Shown: positions 1-12,277 of the stretch, piece by piece | How the letters are laid out: the number at the start of each line of letters is the position of its first letter | How positions within the stretch are numbered: the stretch's first letter is position 1 | Translations under genes and position numbers: made by a program | Notes under the pieces: generated by a model | Databases searched by the model: none | What the model was told of the DNA's origin: nothing | Seen by the model: the letters and a program-made list of their open reading frames with translations, nothing else | From: Papaver somniferum | Taxonomy: Eukaryota; Streptophyta; Magnoliopsida; Ranunculales; Papaveraceae | Direction of reading: 5' to 3' | DNA: 64,000 nucleotides | Assembly (NCBI RefSeq): GCF_003573695.1 | Contig: NC_039362.1 | Coordinates: 12,416,083-12,480,082, forward strand

Positions 1-639
1 TTAGGTCACAAGAGAGGATGGGTTGATCTGTAGGAGGGAAGCTGAGAAATGTGTGAGATCAATAGTGATCGAGATTGTAGGTGTGTTGTGTATTATGCGT
101 AAGAAAGTTCTGAATGATTGAATTTACTCAGTTGAGAGTGATTGATCATATGATGAGTTCGTGTAGACGAAAGATTGTTTGTATGAATGTTTTGTCGAGA
201 AATTATTGTCTTTTTCAATCATGATTCAGAGACCTTTTATATTGCTGGAATTGTAAACACCTTGATCCCATGAAGTGTAACAGTTGCTGGAGTCAAAGAG
301 TGGGGAAGTGGGAAATCGTGTCAAAACCAGTTGCTCATCATGCAGAGACTTGGTTGATTTTCCATCCACTACTTTCCTAACTCCTCCAACTGATTGCACG
401 AATTGCTCACATTCTCATCGTGTGTATGAACACACGTGTCGTAGACCGCCAGACCAAAACCCTAGTTAATATCCCCCATGTGACACGATTGATGTCTCGT
501 GGTTTTAGTTAGTCAGTTGCTGACTTCGTGGGACGATGATTCCATGTATTGTTGAGTTGAACGTGATTTGCAAATGTTCTAAGACTCATGAATTGAACGT
601 GTCTGTTGAGACATAGGTATAATTCTCAAATAAATGTTG

Positions 640-860
640 ATAGCTAAAGTGAACAAATATTGCTCATTCGATGAGAATCGTTGAATATTTGATAGTTGAA
701 CCAATATTCCTTGATGTGAGCATATGTTGATCATCTGAGCAAATGTTGCTCGCTTGATGAATTGTTGAATATTGATAGTTGAAACAATATTCCTTAATCT
801 GAGCAAATATTGCTCGTCTGGGCAAATGTTGCTCATTTGATGAAGTATTGTAGCAGGACC
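640..860. repeat. GAGCAAATATTGCTC minisatellite in Tat LTR
   Basis: Degenerate direct repeats built on GAGCAAATATTGCTC, a near-palindrome, spaced by GATGAATTGTTGAATATT. The matching part of copy 2 (about 57300-57480) carries the same family with a different copy number. Confidence 0.7.
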
Positions 861-1559
861 AAAAAAAATTAATTTAAATACTGGCAACCAAACCGAGTAT
901 AATTAGTTAGAGTGCTGACCATGGGATCATCGTAAAATTATTAGTGTTTGAATCTGGAATTATGAACCTTGGATTCGAAACCCTAATTTTGATCAATTGT
1001 TGATTAATTGATGACTTATTGAAAATCATTCATGAAATGAAGGAGGTACCGATTACATGGGATGATGAATCGACCATGTAATTCCCATATGCTCAAGTGA
1101 GAAAAATACCAAAGTCTCTTGAAGACCAGTTGGTGAAAGGATGATTAAATGCTGGTTTAACCATTCATTAAAAATAATGTTCGTCGGAACCTTAGGTGAT
1201 AAAACCTAATAAATTATAAAAAGGTGAAGGACCGACCAAGGGGTAATGGAACCTGCCTTGGTTGGTCATGGGACCGTCTGACGATCATTTGATGAGATTC
1301 CAAGTTTTTTTGAAGGGTTTGAACCTAATGTGAACAAATTAGGTCAAATGATGGAAATAGGTGGGACCGACCTCTTGTAAGCCAAAGAGCCAACCTTGGT
1401 CGGTCAAGGTATGATGCTCTCATCACCATAGTGTATGTCCCTCAGTCCTGAGAATTTTGATATTTTCTGATGTGCATTTGAGCAATTATTCGAGAAAATA
1501 TGAAGAAATCAGGGTTTTACTGAAACTGAGTAATCTCCATGAGATGATGGAAATATTAA

Positions 1560-2400
1560 CAATAAAATAAGGAATTGCAATGTGCGGGACCGGCCACGGC
1601 TAGGGCATGACTGGCTGGCTAGGACGACGGTCTCGTGACACCTTTCCTAATTTTATGTAATTTTTCATAATTTCCTTGATTTGAAGGAAATACCATGAAA
1701 CTGAGGAGCTTCATAAAATTAAGGAATTTCCATGAGATGATGGAAATATTAATTAATAAAATGGGGAATTACAAGGTGCGGGACCGGCCACGGCTAGGTC
1801 ATGGCCGGCCGGCTGGGACGACGGTCCCGTGACACCTTTCCTAATTTTATGTAATTTTCATAATTTCCTTGATTTGAAGGAAATACCATGAAACTGAGGA
1901 GTTTCATAAAATTAAGTAATTTCCATGAGGTGATGTAATAATAATAATAAAATAAAGAATCATGAAGTGTGGGACCGGCTATGGCCGAGGCATGGCCGAC
2001 CGTCCAAAGAGCCCGGTCCCAAGGCACTTCTTCTAATTTTATAATATTTTTATGATTTTACTGAAACACCATAAAATCAAGGAGTTTGTTGAAATCAAGG
2101 AGTTTCCAAGAGATGAGGGAAACATAAAAAATAATAATAATAAAATAAAGGGAGTGCGTGACCGGCCGGCTAGGGCCTGGTCCCACGAGTTTCCATAATT
2201 TTGTATTATTTTTCATCATGAATTTAAGGAGTTTTCATGAAACGAAAAATATTTGCTCAAATGAAAGGATTTTCATGAGATCAAGGAAAATAATAAAAAT
2301 ATGATAAAATATATAATCGGGCGTGGGACTGGCCACGACACGACCGCCCGTCCGGTGGCCCAGTCCCCTAGTTCCTTGATTAATATTTTATTATTTATCA
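1560..2400. repeat. GC-rich tandem array in Tat LTR (about 190 bp period, 5 units)
   Basis: Units alternate an A/T-rich half (AATTTTATGTAATTTTC, CATGAGATGATGG) with a GC-rich core such as GCGGGACCGGCCACGGC and GGCCGGCCGGCT. Cores begin near 1579, 1777, 1970, 2155 and 2321. Later units are more degenerate. The homologous array in copy 2 has six cores. Hypervariable tandem repeats in Tat/Ogre-like elements are a known source of plant satellites. Confidence 0.85.
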
Positions 2401-3395
2401 TTTTTTTCCTATTTTGCATAGGTTCATCGTTCCTTCGTGTTTTGGAATGCTCGTTCATGCATTCAGGTGCTCGTTAGTGCATTATTGCTGAGTACACTTG
2501 CACCATTTTGGTCGGGGCTTACTCAATAGCGGCTTAGATGCCCGTATGTTGAATATTTATTACTAACCCGTGGAATTCTACTGGGAAGAACCACGAAATT
2601 GAAGTGACGAAATATTATGAAGCATCGTAGAATGTTTCTGAATATTCAGTACGATTAGAAATAATTAATCGATGGCTCTATAATAGCATGCATGCTTTCT
2701 GGGAGCATTAATTATTTGAATATTGAGAGATATAAGCTTGTTGAAGCGTCATATTCCTTTTATATAGTCAGAGAAAACATTGTTGCATCTTGAAGACGTT
2801 ATTGCTCTAAACTAGCAGGCAAGCTGTTTAGGAGCCGTCCAATCGTTCGATTCTATATATAAGTAATTACTGAAATTGCTCAGTATTTATGAGATATGCC
2901 ATTGCCTCAGCTGAGAGACTGTACATCCACATATACTCTAAGAGATAATATTCTGAGTCAGAGATTTGTGGCACGAGCTTTCATGCTTTCGACGAGAGAC
3001 ACGAGTCTCAATACTCATGTGATTGCTGGATCAGGAGTACATACAATTATGGTTTTACGATTTTAACCTTTTTCGAAAATCCACCATCTACATTAAGTCC
3101 CCTGCTTAGTGAGGGACAGTCATGTTCCTCAGTCAGCACTGAATAGTGATTTTCCAGTTATGAACGTAATAAGTAATTGAACTTAGTCGTAAGATAAGAT
3201 GCTACCGGATTTTCGATTGCGCGAGTGGACCACAGCTTGAACGAAGATCCCATTAGTATGATAGATCATTTTCTAATGAGCATAAATTGGTGTTGAACCG
3301 CTGGTTCGGTGCTGGGACCTTGATCGATTTAGGATTCACGGGCCCGACCCGAAAAGGAAATCCTTGTGAAATTAGGTTTCAGAAATAAAAATTGA

Positions 3396-3403
3396 TATAA
3401 AAG
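3396..3403 (+). promoter_or_regulatory. TATA box of the antisense extra gene, copy 1
   Basis: TATAAAAG lies 310 bp beyond the inferred LTR end and is followed about 30 bp later by a T/C-rich start region. It is conserved, with flanks, in copy 2 at 60459-60466. It would drive the plus-strand gene, antisense to the inferred gag-pol of the element. Confidence 0.65.
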
Positions 3404-3424
3404 GGAATTAATGCCTTTTTTTTA

Positions 3425-4354
3425 TTTCACCTCCCACGACCGACCACTATCTTCATCATCCCTCCATATTCCTCACGTCAGGGGAAAAAAAATTCGCCGG
3501 CAGTCGCCGTCGATTGTCCGTCCGGCCAACTTCCGACCGCCGACCAGGTAAGTTTTTTTTTTTTTTGCTGATTTCATGAGCTTCATGAGTTGTTCATGCC
3601 TTGGTCATGCTGAAGTTATATACATGTGCATATATGAATGTGAGTTTTGTAGAAAACCCTTATTTTTAGAAAACGTATGTTCGTTCGATCGTTAGTTTTA
3701 AGAAACTAGTAATAATCGCTGACTTATGAGAGATTTTTTTTTATATATATATATAGACCTGTGTCCAGTGATAAAATTTTTTTTATGAGCTTTCATGAGA
3801 ACCAAAACTTTATCTTAAAACATGTGAGCTTTCACAAAATCGAAATAAACCCTCGTTTCGAAGACGTACTATAATACGAAGGAAAAGTTTTTTTTTTATT
3901 TACGTGAGTAAATCACGATTTTTCATATATATATGTAAATATATATTATTTTCTTTAAAAATTAAACTTGAGCTTGAGTAGTTATTAGAAGTAAACAATT
4001 ATTTATGATGAAATAGTGTTTCAGTTTTCATAATTCCATGGTGAATGTTCACACAGTAGAAATATTCATGATTTTATGAAAATCAGGTTTCAACTTCAAA
4101 ATAATAAAGTTTTGCTCGTTTTTTACAGGTTTAAATAAACGAACAAGTTTTGAAGTGTTAACTCTCTTATACCATGACTACTGTTAGTGGAATCATAAAG
4201 AGGTAAGAGTTAAGAATTACCATTTTCGTAGATGCTAATGTGAGAATTTTCATCATTTTATTGTACGATTCCATGGCTTTGTTGAGTTTTGCATTCTGTA
4301 TTGATGATGTTCTGAAATAGAGTACTGCGTGGATATCACAGCTATTTTGCAAGG
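3425..4354 (+). other. Spliced 5' leader of extra gene, copy 1
   Basis: Predicted exon 1 is about 3425-3547, ending CGACCAG/GTAAGT. Intron 1 is 3548-4128, ending TTTTACAG. Exon 2 is 4129-4202 (74 nt), ending AAAGAG/GTAAGA. Intron 2 ends at CACAG (4341) or AAG (4353), just before the ATG at 4355. The same exon and intron order, with a 73 nt exon 2, is seen in copy 2, which supports the splice sites. The introns are A/T-rich, with T runs and TATATA stretches. Confidence 0.6.
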
Positions 4355-7300
4355 ATGTCTGAATCTTCGGATAATGATGCCTCCAACAATGACACATGTA
4401 TGGATGAGACTTCCATTAGTGGAGAAAGAGAGGAAGAAACCTCTGGGGTCAAGAACATCCCAAATACTGATGACAAATTCTTCGTGTTTCAGCATAGACG
4501 TGAAAAACGTCTTGAGACTCCAGCATTTCAGCTTCTGATAAATCCCAGGGATGTTACTCGGAAGAAATTAGTTACTCCTCGTGCAGCCATCCGATTTTTT
4601 CTTCAGAAAGGGCATTTTTCTGGTTCAATGATAGAATTCAAGCTTTCTCGACGGCCTTTAAAAAAATTCTCTGGATGGGTGAGGCACATGCTGGGTTTCC
4701 CTCGTGTTCGAGCAATGCTGGATCGTGCAAAGGTAACAATAGTTATCCAAACATCTGGAGACTTGTATATTTTTCACGATGCGCGAGGTATAGTAGCTCT
4801 GCTTAATCGCTGGTGCATTCCCACCCATACTTTCATATGAAGATGGGGAGAATTTACCATTACTTTAGAAGACGTAGCTGCATTGTTGTGCCTCCCAGTC
4901 ACAGATAATTTTCCAAGAGAGCTTTCCACTGATGAGAAGGTAATCTCTAACACTTTGATAGCTCAAATGGGAGAAAGTAATAAAATGACCAGCAAGTATT
5001 GTTATGCTCACTGGTTAACACACTTGTGGCCTCGATATGAAGTGCCTAATAGACCCGCTGATGGTGTGTTATCTATTACCGCTCTTCTATGTTTGTGGTT
5101 GTCTAGAGATGTGTTTGAAGACACTGGTAATTTGTTGAAGCCTTTCGTGATCCCTTTTGCTATCAAAATGGCTAAAGGTGAGAAACTCCCGATAGGCAGT
5201 CTGTTCTTGGGTACTTTGTACTCTAACTTAGACTCATTGGTTATAGACTCTAGCATCTCCAACAGCTTCATGAAAATAGAATGTTATGCTAACACGATGT
5301 TTCTCCAAGCGTTATTGTGGGTGCGTTTCAGGAATTATGCACCCATTCCTCGTAATGTCTTGCAAGAACCGAATGCTGATGCTCGCCACGTTTTCTATGA
5401 GAAAGACAATACTAGGATTATGCGCTGGCATACAAAGCAGCCTCGATTTAAGGCACGTCTCGTTGATGTGTTAGACGATGAGTCTGAATTCAATTTTTGC
5501 TCGTGGGTGCTAATTCCTTCTTATGTTTCTCAGTTGTAAACTTTTAATGACGGAGAAAGCATGGCCTTGAAGTCTGGTGCAGATCGGAGTGACGGAGAAA
5601 GATCTTTTATGTTGAGTTGCACCCCTGGTTACTTAATTTCAGCAACATATGGAGAGTTTTCAGTGGAAAAGTACAACATTGACAGAGCAGCCCGTCAAAT
5701 GGGTATGGATCAGTGTGTCCCAAATTTTAGGAAGAAGAATCCACCAGTCAAACAACTTATGACCCATTTAGACCGTGCTCTCGTGGAAGGAAGTAATTAC
5801 TGGTTCCCTGGTTTCGAACGAATTACGAATATAACTCCTGGTTATGTAGACTTTTGGGATTAACAACTCGACCGTTTAAAAGACTTCGTAATAGTTGTGC
5901 AACCTTTAGTGAAAGAACCTCCTTATGTTGAGATGAGTTCCTCTCGACCAAGGATGAAGCCCCTCTTTGGTAGTGATAAACGAAAGACATCTCCAGGGTG
6001 TTCACCGATACGTATCTTTCTTATGCTCTTTAGAAATTCATGATATTTATATTCGAGAATTTCATCAATTATATTGCAGGATGGCCGTATTGTGAGACCT
6101 CAAATTGAAGTAGACTTCTCAGAGATGGAACAAGTCATTCACGGTGGAGAAGGCAGGAGCAAGAATTATAGGCTGCTAGATAATACCATAAAGTCCCCAG
6201 TTGTTTCTTTGGTGAGTTGTTGACATTCCGTTGCTATGACTTCCTATGTCCATATAATTAGGATCATGAAACTAATGTTTGTTATCCATTGCAGAATTTT
6301 TCTCCATCAAGTATTGACGGTCTTCGATTCTCTACCGCTGAGCAAGTTGTCTCTGAATCGAGTGCTGAAGAAGAAGTTGAAGTAAGTATCTACCCGCATA
6401 CCTCGCTATAGCGTTTTACTCGTAAAATACTAATATTCATGAATATTCCCAGGAGGATGTCACCATGGAATCGGAAAGCACTTCTCGTTCTTCAGAAAGT
6501 CGTGACAAAGAGAATTCTCAAAGCCCAGGACCAAATGATGGCAATGATGCTCCTAATGTTGACACAAGCAACTCTGACTCTTCAAATGCTTCAGAGATCG
6601 CCCAATTAATCATTCTTCTTATATTTTATCCATATAATGATGATATTCTCGATTTATGGACGAATGTATCATAATCCATGTGAATGAATGAAAATTAGAT
6701 CAAAATACGTCATCAGAAAATTCAAAACTTCAGATTTTAGCAAAAACGTTGTAGAATCTTCGTCCAACGTCGGATTTTTGCGATCCACATATGTATCCTT
6801 ATGCCCAGGAAATTTACAAGATTTTTCAAAGAATCTTTTTAAATTTTGAGCATGTTTAGGAGTAGAAATAGACGAGACAGTAAACATCCAGGAGACTTTC
6901 AGAAAATTTTCAATTGGCATGTAGTACGATGTTTTGGCCACAACCTTTTACTAGTTCATCCAATTGGTATTAAATTTTGATATGTTGTAGAAAACATCCA
7001 TACGAAGAGGATGGTATATGACGCAACCTAAGATTACTTGTAAATTTCTCCCATTTCATCGCCTTGTATAGGGAAGAGTAAAATCTTTTCAAATAAACTT
7101 GTTGTAAAACGTGTTTTTATGATTTTCACGCTATTTGTTCATGTCTTGAGTGCATAATGATGAACGTCGATGATGTTAGACAACTTGTATGCTGTATTTT
7201 ATGATTCCATTTGGTTTCCATGTTTATATTTCTCTAATCTCATGTAATCTTCGTATTAGGTACCGAATGCCGAAGTTGAGAATAATGGAACAAATAATGA

Positions 7301-8014
7301 TGATTCGAACAACCCTGTGGTTATTGATAAAGGAAAAACCACCTTTGAACTTCAAGGCCATTAGGGGATTGCTCTTGAAGCCACCAAGGAAGGAGAGACT
7401 TCAGTTTTCATTGCTTCAACGATAAAAGGAACCGAACCACAAGTAGAAGAGACTGAAGAAACTGCTGCGATGATTGTAGAAGTTGCTCCAGTAACTGAGA
7501 ATCGTATAGTAGTGCATGAATACCCAATTTCAGGGATTTCTTTTGATCCTCCATTTGATGCGTCACTCCCATACCACGAATAGTTGGTGGATTCAGCGTC
7601 CCTGTTGGATATGCAGACTTGTACAAGACGATATGGATGAAGTTTGGTCACATCATCGTTACCAGAGACCCTAAGCGTGCTTATTCTTTAACAATGCAAG
7701 TAAGTGTTATCTTGCATGTTGTAAGTGATATATGCACTAGGGCCAGAAATACTGTTACTCAAGACATACTCTTTGGTTGGGAGTTCAACTTGGAGAATTC
7801 TGAAAGACTTGGCTTCAATGTGAAATGGCTTCGTAAGAAGATAAATGCTATCAAGAATTCATGCGAGAATAACATACCCTTTACCAGTGATGTTGTGATG
7901 GAGAAGGAAGACAAGATTGCCAGGCTGACTGAAGAGGTAAACATGGAGAAGGCAACTTTACAAGTCTTGAAGGATGCAGAGGCGCAAAAATCCTTCTTTG
8001 CTGATTTTCTTTGA
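4355..8014 (+). pseudogene. Plant mobile domain protein with coiled-coil tail (retrotransposon extra ORF), decayed
   Basis: Acidic N-terminus (MSESSDND), then a region typical of the plant mobile domain (aminotransferase-like, PF10536 type): SGWVRHMLGFPR, WCIPTHTFI, RWGEFTITLEDVAALLCLPV, then a long domain to about 5860. The reading frame stays open across three in-frame stops: TGA 4838-4840, TAA 5537-5539 and TAA 5861-5863. Downstream exons are suggested near 6080-6210, 6295-6381 and 6452-6600 (Ser/Asp-rich), each bounded by AG and GT. A last exon from about 7259 has stops and a frameshift near 7575. The C-terminal part, 7619-8014, reads GYADLYKTIWMKFGHI and then a coiled coil, homologous to 63060-63570. 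Such proteins occur as extra ORFs in Tat elements; their role is unknown. The many breaks mean it is probably not functional. Confidence 0.75.
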
Positions 8015-8199
8015 TTTTTTCCTCCATAATCTCTTGAACTTCTGAACTTCTGAGAGATGTGAGGTTTTATGTTTGATTGATTTTGGATAAGTAGATGATT
8101 GAGTATTTTTTTTGTTTTGACAGGGATTTTCTTTAAGTAAACTGAATTTTGATAAACTGCTGGATTTAAATTGTTGAATGCAAGTATTGCAAATGAAAA
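8015..8199. other. Tail of Tat copy 1 up to the copia insertion
   Basis: About 185 bp of A/T-rich sequence after the extra-gene stop. It loosely resembles the stretch after 63570 in copy 2 and is cut off by the copia LTR at 8200. No integrase of copy 1 is visible, so that part was displaced or lost. Confidence 0.5.
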
Positions 8200-10520
8200 A
8201 GCGGGGGTCTAACAACTCCACCCAATATTTCGCTTAGGAATCTGTATGGACTAACTCTGAAATACTTTGATAGAGAATCAACTAGACAGTCAAACTCAAT
8301 CTAGATAAAAGTATCTCAAGGAGTTAATATCTCTCTCTTGGTTTGATCTTTACTCAATCTAAAGTCAATAGCGAATCTTTATCAAACAAAAGGAATAACT
8401 TGGAGGGTACCAAAGACCAATATCCAAGTGTTAATCAATGAAATCAACAACAACTAGGTTGGGTCTCCAATTGATTAAACTTCAACGCACAACCTGTATT
8501 ATTTCTATTATATTAACAAAATATAATGCGGAAAGGAAATAACACAGACACCAGAATTTTGTTAACGAGGAAACCGCAAATGCAGAAAAACCCCGGGACC
8601 TAGTCCAAATTGAATACACATTGTATTAAGCCGCTACAGACTTTAGACTACTCCAAGCTAACTTCAGACTGGACTGTAGTTGAACCCAATCAGTCTCCTA
8701 CTGATTCAAGGTACAGTTTCACCCCTACGCCTCTTATCCCAGCAGGATACTACGCACTTGAATCCCTTAGCTGATCTCACCCACAACTAAGAGTTGCTAC
8801 GATCCAAAATCGCAGGCTTTGACAATAAACGAATCTGTCTCACACAGAAAAGTATATCAAAGGATAAATCTGTCTCCCACAGAAAAATCCTCAAGTTTTG
8901 TTTCGTCTTTGATATATAATCAAGGTGAACAGAAACTAATTGATAATCCGGTCTTATATTCCCGAAGAACAGCCTAGATTAATCAATCACCTCATAACAA
9001 TCTTAATCGTATGGTAGCAAAACAAGATGTCGTGGAATCACAAACGATGAGACGAAGATGTTTGTGATTACTTTATATATCTTGCATATCGGAGAACTCT
9101 CACGATCTCAAGCCAATCAGTATGATTGTACTCGTACGATAGAAGATGCAAGATCAGATCACACAACTACGATAAAAGTAGTATCGGTCTGGCTTCACAA
9201 TCCTAATGAAGTCTTTAAGTCGTTAACCTGGTTTTAGAAGAAGAAAACCAAAGGTTAAAGGAGAATCGACTCTAGCTTACAAACTAGTATCACACGGACG
9301 TGTGGGGATTAGTTTGTAGAGTTGCTAGATGTCCCCTTATATAGCCTCTCAAATCAGGGTTTCGCCTTGCTCACAAAGCTAACGCTATCCACGGTTAGAT
9401 GAAAACCTGATTTAGATTCAAGCTAACACAAATGAACTGCACGAATCTAGGTTTGTTAACCGTACTCAAACGTGTGCATTTTTGGTTCAATAACAGTCAA
9501 CCAAAAGGTTAGCCATTTGATCATTTCATGGCAACCATATTCTTCTTCACCATAACCAGTTCAATTGACTCAATATGAACTAGTTAGAGAGTTGTTCAAT
9601 TGCTATGAAATCTCATGTACTACACAAGACACAATTGAAGCAAAGATGATTCGATTCAAAGAATCGGTTCATGAACTTAATAGCCACGGTTTGCAAAAGC
9701 ATTCCTTAGTCTTTGTAAGATAGTTCATAAATCACCTTTAGATATATAACCTACACAAGTTCGCGGACTTGATATACTGGAAAGAGTTTTCAAACTCCAG
9801 CAGAAAATATCGGGTTCGAGAGCTTCGTTGGTTTGCGGACTTGGTTCGCAGAAAAATAGTTTGATAACTCAGCAGAAATTCTTGGGTTTGAGAACTCCGG
9901 CAGTTCGCGGACTTGGCTAAAAGCCAATTTCCAGCATGGGACTTATGCACATATGTGTTTCCACAACATACTTATGTCCACTATGGTTATGTAATCTAAA
10001 CTCTCATTCCAATCATTGAAACATTCTTAGAGGACGTTATATAGTTGTTACACTATTTCTCGTCAAAGAAATTTTCAAGATGATTGAAACGTATCATGAC
10101 TTTCGTCATTAGGTAAAGAAAAACATGATCGAAGCGAAACGCTTACCAACACATATTTCGAGATATAGATAGGCGATATATACTCGGCTCGAAATATCAA
10201 ATGTGTATGATCTAGTCTATATATATAGAATACGACTTTTGTCTCAAGAAGTAAGAGATAGAATAGATAGACTTTTGAGTGACAGATTAGTTCAAGTATT
10301 CACATACCTTTTTGTCGAGAAGTTCCACCGGTTTCTTGAGTAGATCTTCTGTTTGTCTGATGAATCGCCATGAAGTCCTTGAGCTCAACTACACTTACTA
10401 TCCTTGTTCGAGACTTAGCTAAATAGCTTAGAAATCAAGACTTATAGTTTTGATCACTAATATTGACAAACATGCTTGAGATAGCAACGCATGTGAGTTT
10501 GACCGAGCAGTACTCTAACA
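8200..10520 (-). mobile_element. Copia (Sirevirus-like) 3' LTR, about 2.3 kb
   Basis: The right end reads TACTCTAACA, so on the minus strand the LTR begins TGTTAGAGTA. It is preceded there by a purine tract (revcomp of ATCCCCCTTTG). The left end (GCGGGGGTCTAAC) matches the inner end of the 5' LTR at 14013, where the terminal bases are TG; here they are AG, suggesting mutation. Over the 115 bp shared with 14013-14125 I count roughly ten differences, so the insertion is fairly old. The 2.3 kb length suits the Sirevirus/Maximus lineage. Confidence 0.8.
9755..9920. repeat. GTTCGCGGACTTGG repeats inside copia LTR
   Basis: Three spaced copies of a unit with TTCGCGGACTTG or TTTGCGGACTTGG plus CAGCAGAAA(A/T)T. 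They create a spurious repetitive ORF on the minus strand. Confidence 0.7.
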
Positions 10521-10960
10521 ATCCCCCTTTGTCAATTTTAGTGACAAAACTATCAATACATATGGAATACAAAAAAGATAATGAAACTATAGTAGCTCCT
10601 ATTCCACATGTCTAATCTTTAGCGTTCCTTGAAATCTTCTCATTCCAAGTACTCCAATGATTCCAAAGGTTGTAAGTTTAGTATCATCGTTGTTGAAGAT
10701 CCGTAGCTATAACAATGAGAAAACATAATTATCGATCATTGTTATACAGTGTCATAGTATTATTACAAATGTCAAAGTCCAATTGTATCACAACTTTAAC
10801 AATAATACTATGGTGATGTGTATCACTCCCCCTTAGTCAATACTCCATCTCGATCATGAAAACCACTCCCCCTTACACAATGATCCGAAAACCATATGTA
10901 TATGTAGTGTGAACTACATTAATTCTCCCCCTTTTGTCAATAAAATTGGCAAAGGTAAAA
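10521..10960 (-). promoter_or_regulatory. Multiple polypurine tracts of Sirevirus type
   Basis: On the plus strand the motif CCCCCTT is followed by GTCAAT or similar several times: next to the LTR at 10521, then near 10830 (CTCCCCCTTAGTCAATAC), 10865 (CTCCCCCTTACAC) and 10925 (CTCCCCCTTTTGTCAATA). Repeated AAAGGGGGAG-type tracts upstream of the 3' LTR are a known hallmark of Sireviruses. The tract abutting 10520 is the functional candidate. Confidence 0.7.
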
Positions 10961-11279
10961 GAATGGGATCGTAATGAACTTTCCACAAGAGACATTTCAT
11001 GACTAAACGAGAAGACGCACATCATCTTAATTTAGATGCAATCATATAGCCTAAGCTAACAACATTCATCAAGGAGTTTAAAGATACAAGATAACCCCTC
11101 TAAAATTCCACAGCCGCAGACCCCGCAAGATATTACCATTAAGCACAAGTTCAAAAGAACTCTCCCCTATTTGATGTCATTCCCAAGGGAACAACAAGAG
11201 CGACCTTAATCTCGAAAAGAAATAAAGGATTTTTATTGAACACCAAAAACCATAAGAATGATTCTTATATCCAAAACGC

Positions 11280-11830
11280 AATCAAATTAATCACAAGTAA
11301 ACCCATGATTAATTTAATCGGAATACATAATACCACAAGGAGTGATCAATTTAATTGATTTATGCTCAACATAAGTAAACTTACAGAGCTACGACTAAAC
11401 CAATCATATGGATATGACTAACTTAACCGTTCAAATACTCGACATAAGGAAGACCTTACGAAATATATGACTACATTAACCAATAGAACATGATTAGTAG
11501 CCATTCATATACTCAACACAAGAGACTCATGGAATATATGAATGCTCAACTAGACTAATTACAAGAGAACCCACAAAATTAATCTAATTGGAATACAAAC
11601 AACCAAACTAATCACGAAAATAATCAATTTAATTGTTATTTATTTTGCTCGACATAACAGAACTTACGGAGCAATAACTAAATAACCACACAAGAAGATT
11701 AATTTAGTTCCATATGCTCAACATAACATATCTTATTGAACAACCAACCAAGCTAATCGAAAATAATCAACTTAGTCGTATCGTGCTCAACACAAGACAT
11801 ATTACGGAACCTTCACGGTAATACATGACA
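11280..11830. repeat. Degenerate tandem repeats in copia interior
   Basis: At least six diverged units share CTCAACATAA or CTCGACATAA followed by ACTTACGGAGC, with ATTTAATTGATTT-like spacers. They begin near 11368, 11437, 11513, 11648, 11719 and 11787. No coding potential is seen here or in 10960-12270 generally. Confidence 0.6.
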
Positions 11831-12277
11831 AAATGGATCAATGAAGATCAATATTGTAGATAACATACAAGGATCTTTTTCCATCATAATTTGCATAACA
11901 ATAATAGACTTTATCCTTGTTCACAAAAGACTTTAACCTATCTTCCATCAAAGAATTGACAATATAGGTTTAACTTTTGTGTTTGTCAAAAGTCTATTCA
12001 TCCTTAAATCAATACATATGATCATGAACGACTTTACTTTTGACAATAATATGGGACAACATAGTTCACGGACGTAAACACCAAAATCCCATAACAAGTT
12101 GCAATATAACAAACCAAAGATTAAATATTGCAAACCATCATCTTTTCCAAATATTTTTTAGAAAATAAAAACCAATAAATCTAAAAAAAAAGATGAAAAA
12201 AATATCTATGTGTAATCACAATCATTGCTATCCAAAGCACTAGTTATTCTTCCAACTAATCCAAAAAAGAAGACGTT

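Larger units (their letters stand above)
1..3086 (-). mobile_element. Tat-type Ty3/gypsy LTR, copy 1 (truncated by window start)
   Basis: Base 1 aligns with base 56642, and similarity to the second copy (56595-60155) runs through the whole block, so about 47 bp of the outer end are missing. The inner end is placed where ATCCACCA is followed by a C-rich stretch (AAGTCCCCTGCT), which on the minus strand is a purine-rich primer tract next to TGGTGGAT. The minus orientation is inferred from copy 2, where an integrase end lies on the minus strand beyond the extra gene. The block has no credible host ORF; the short ORFs in it are LTR shadows. Confidence 0.7.

Noticed and set aside
284..469. ORF ending DQNPS, with a counterpart at 56943-57140
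   Set aside because: Same part of the two Tat LTRs; the frames differ at the start, and similarity is at DNA level.
7361..7651. Minus-strand ORFs over the extra gene of copy 1
   Set aside because: Shadows; no features and opposite to the supported gene.
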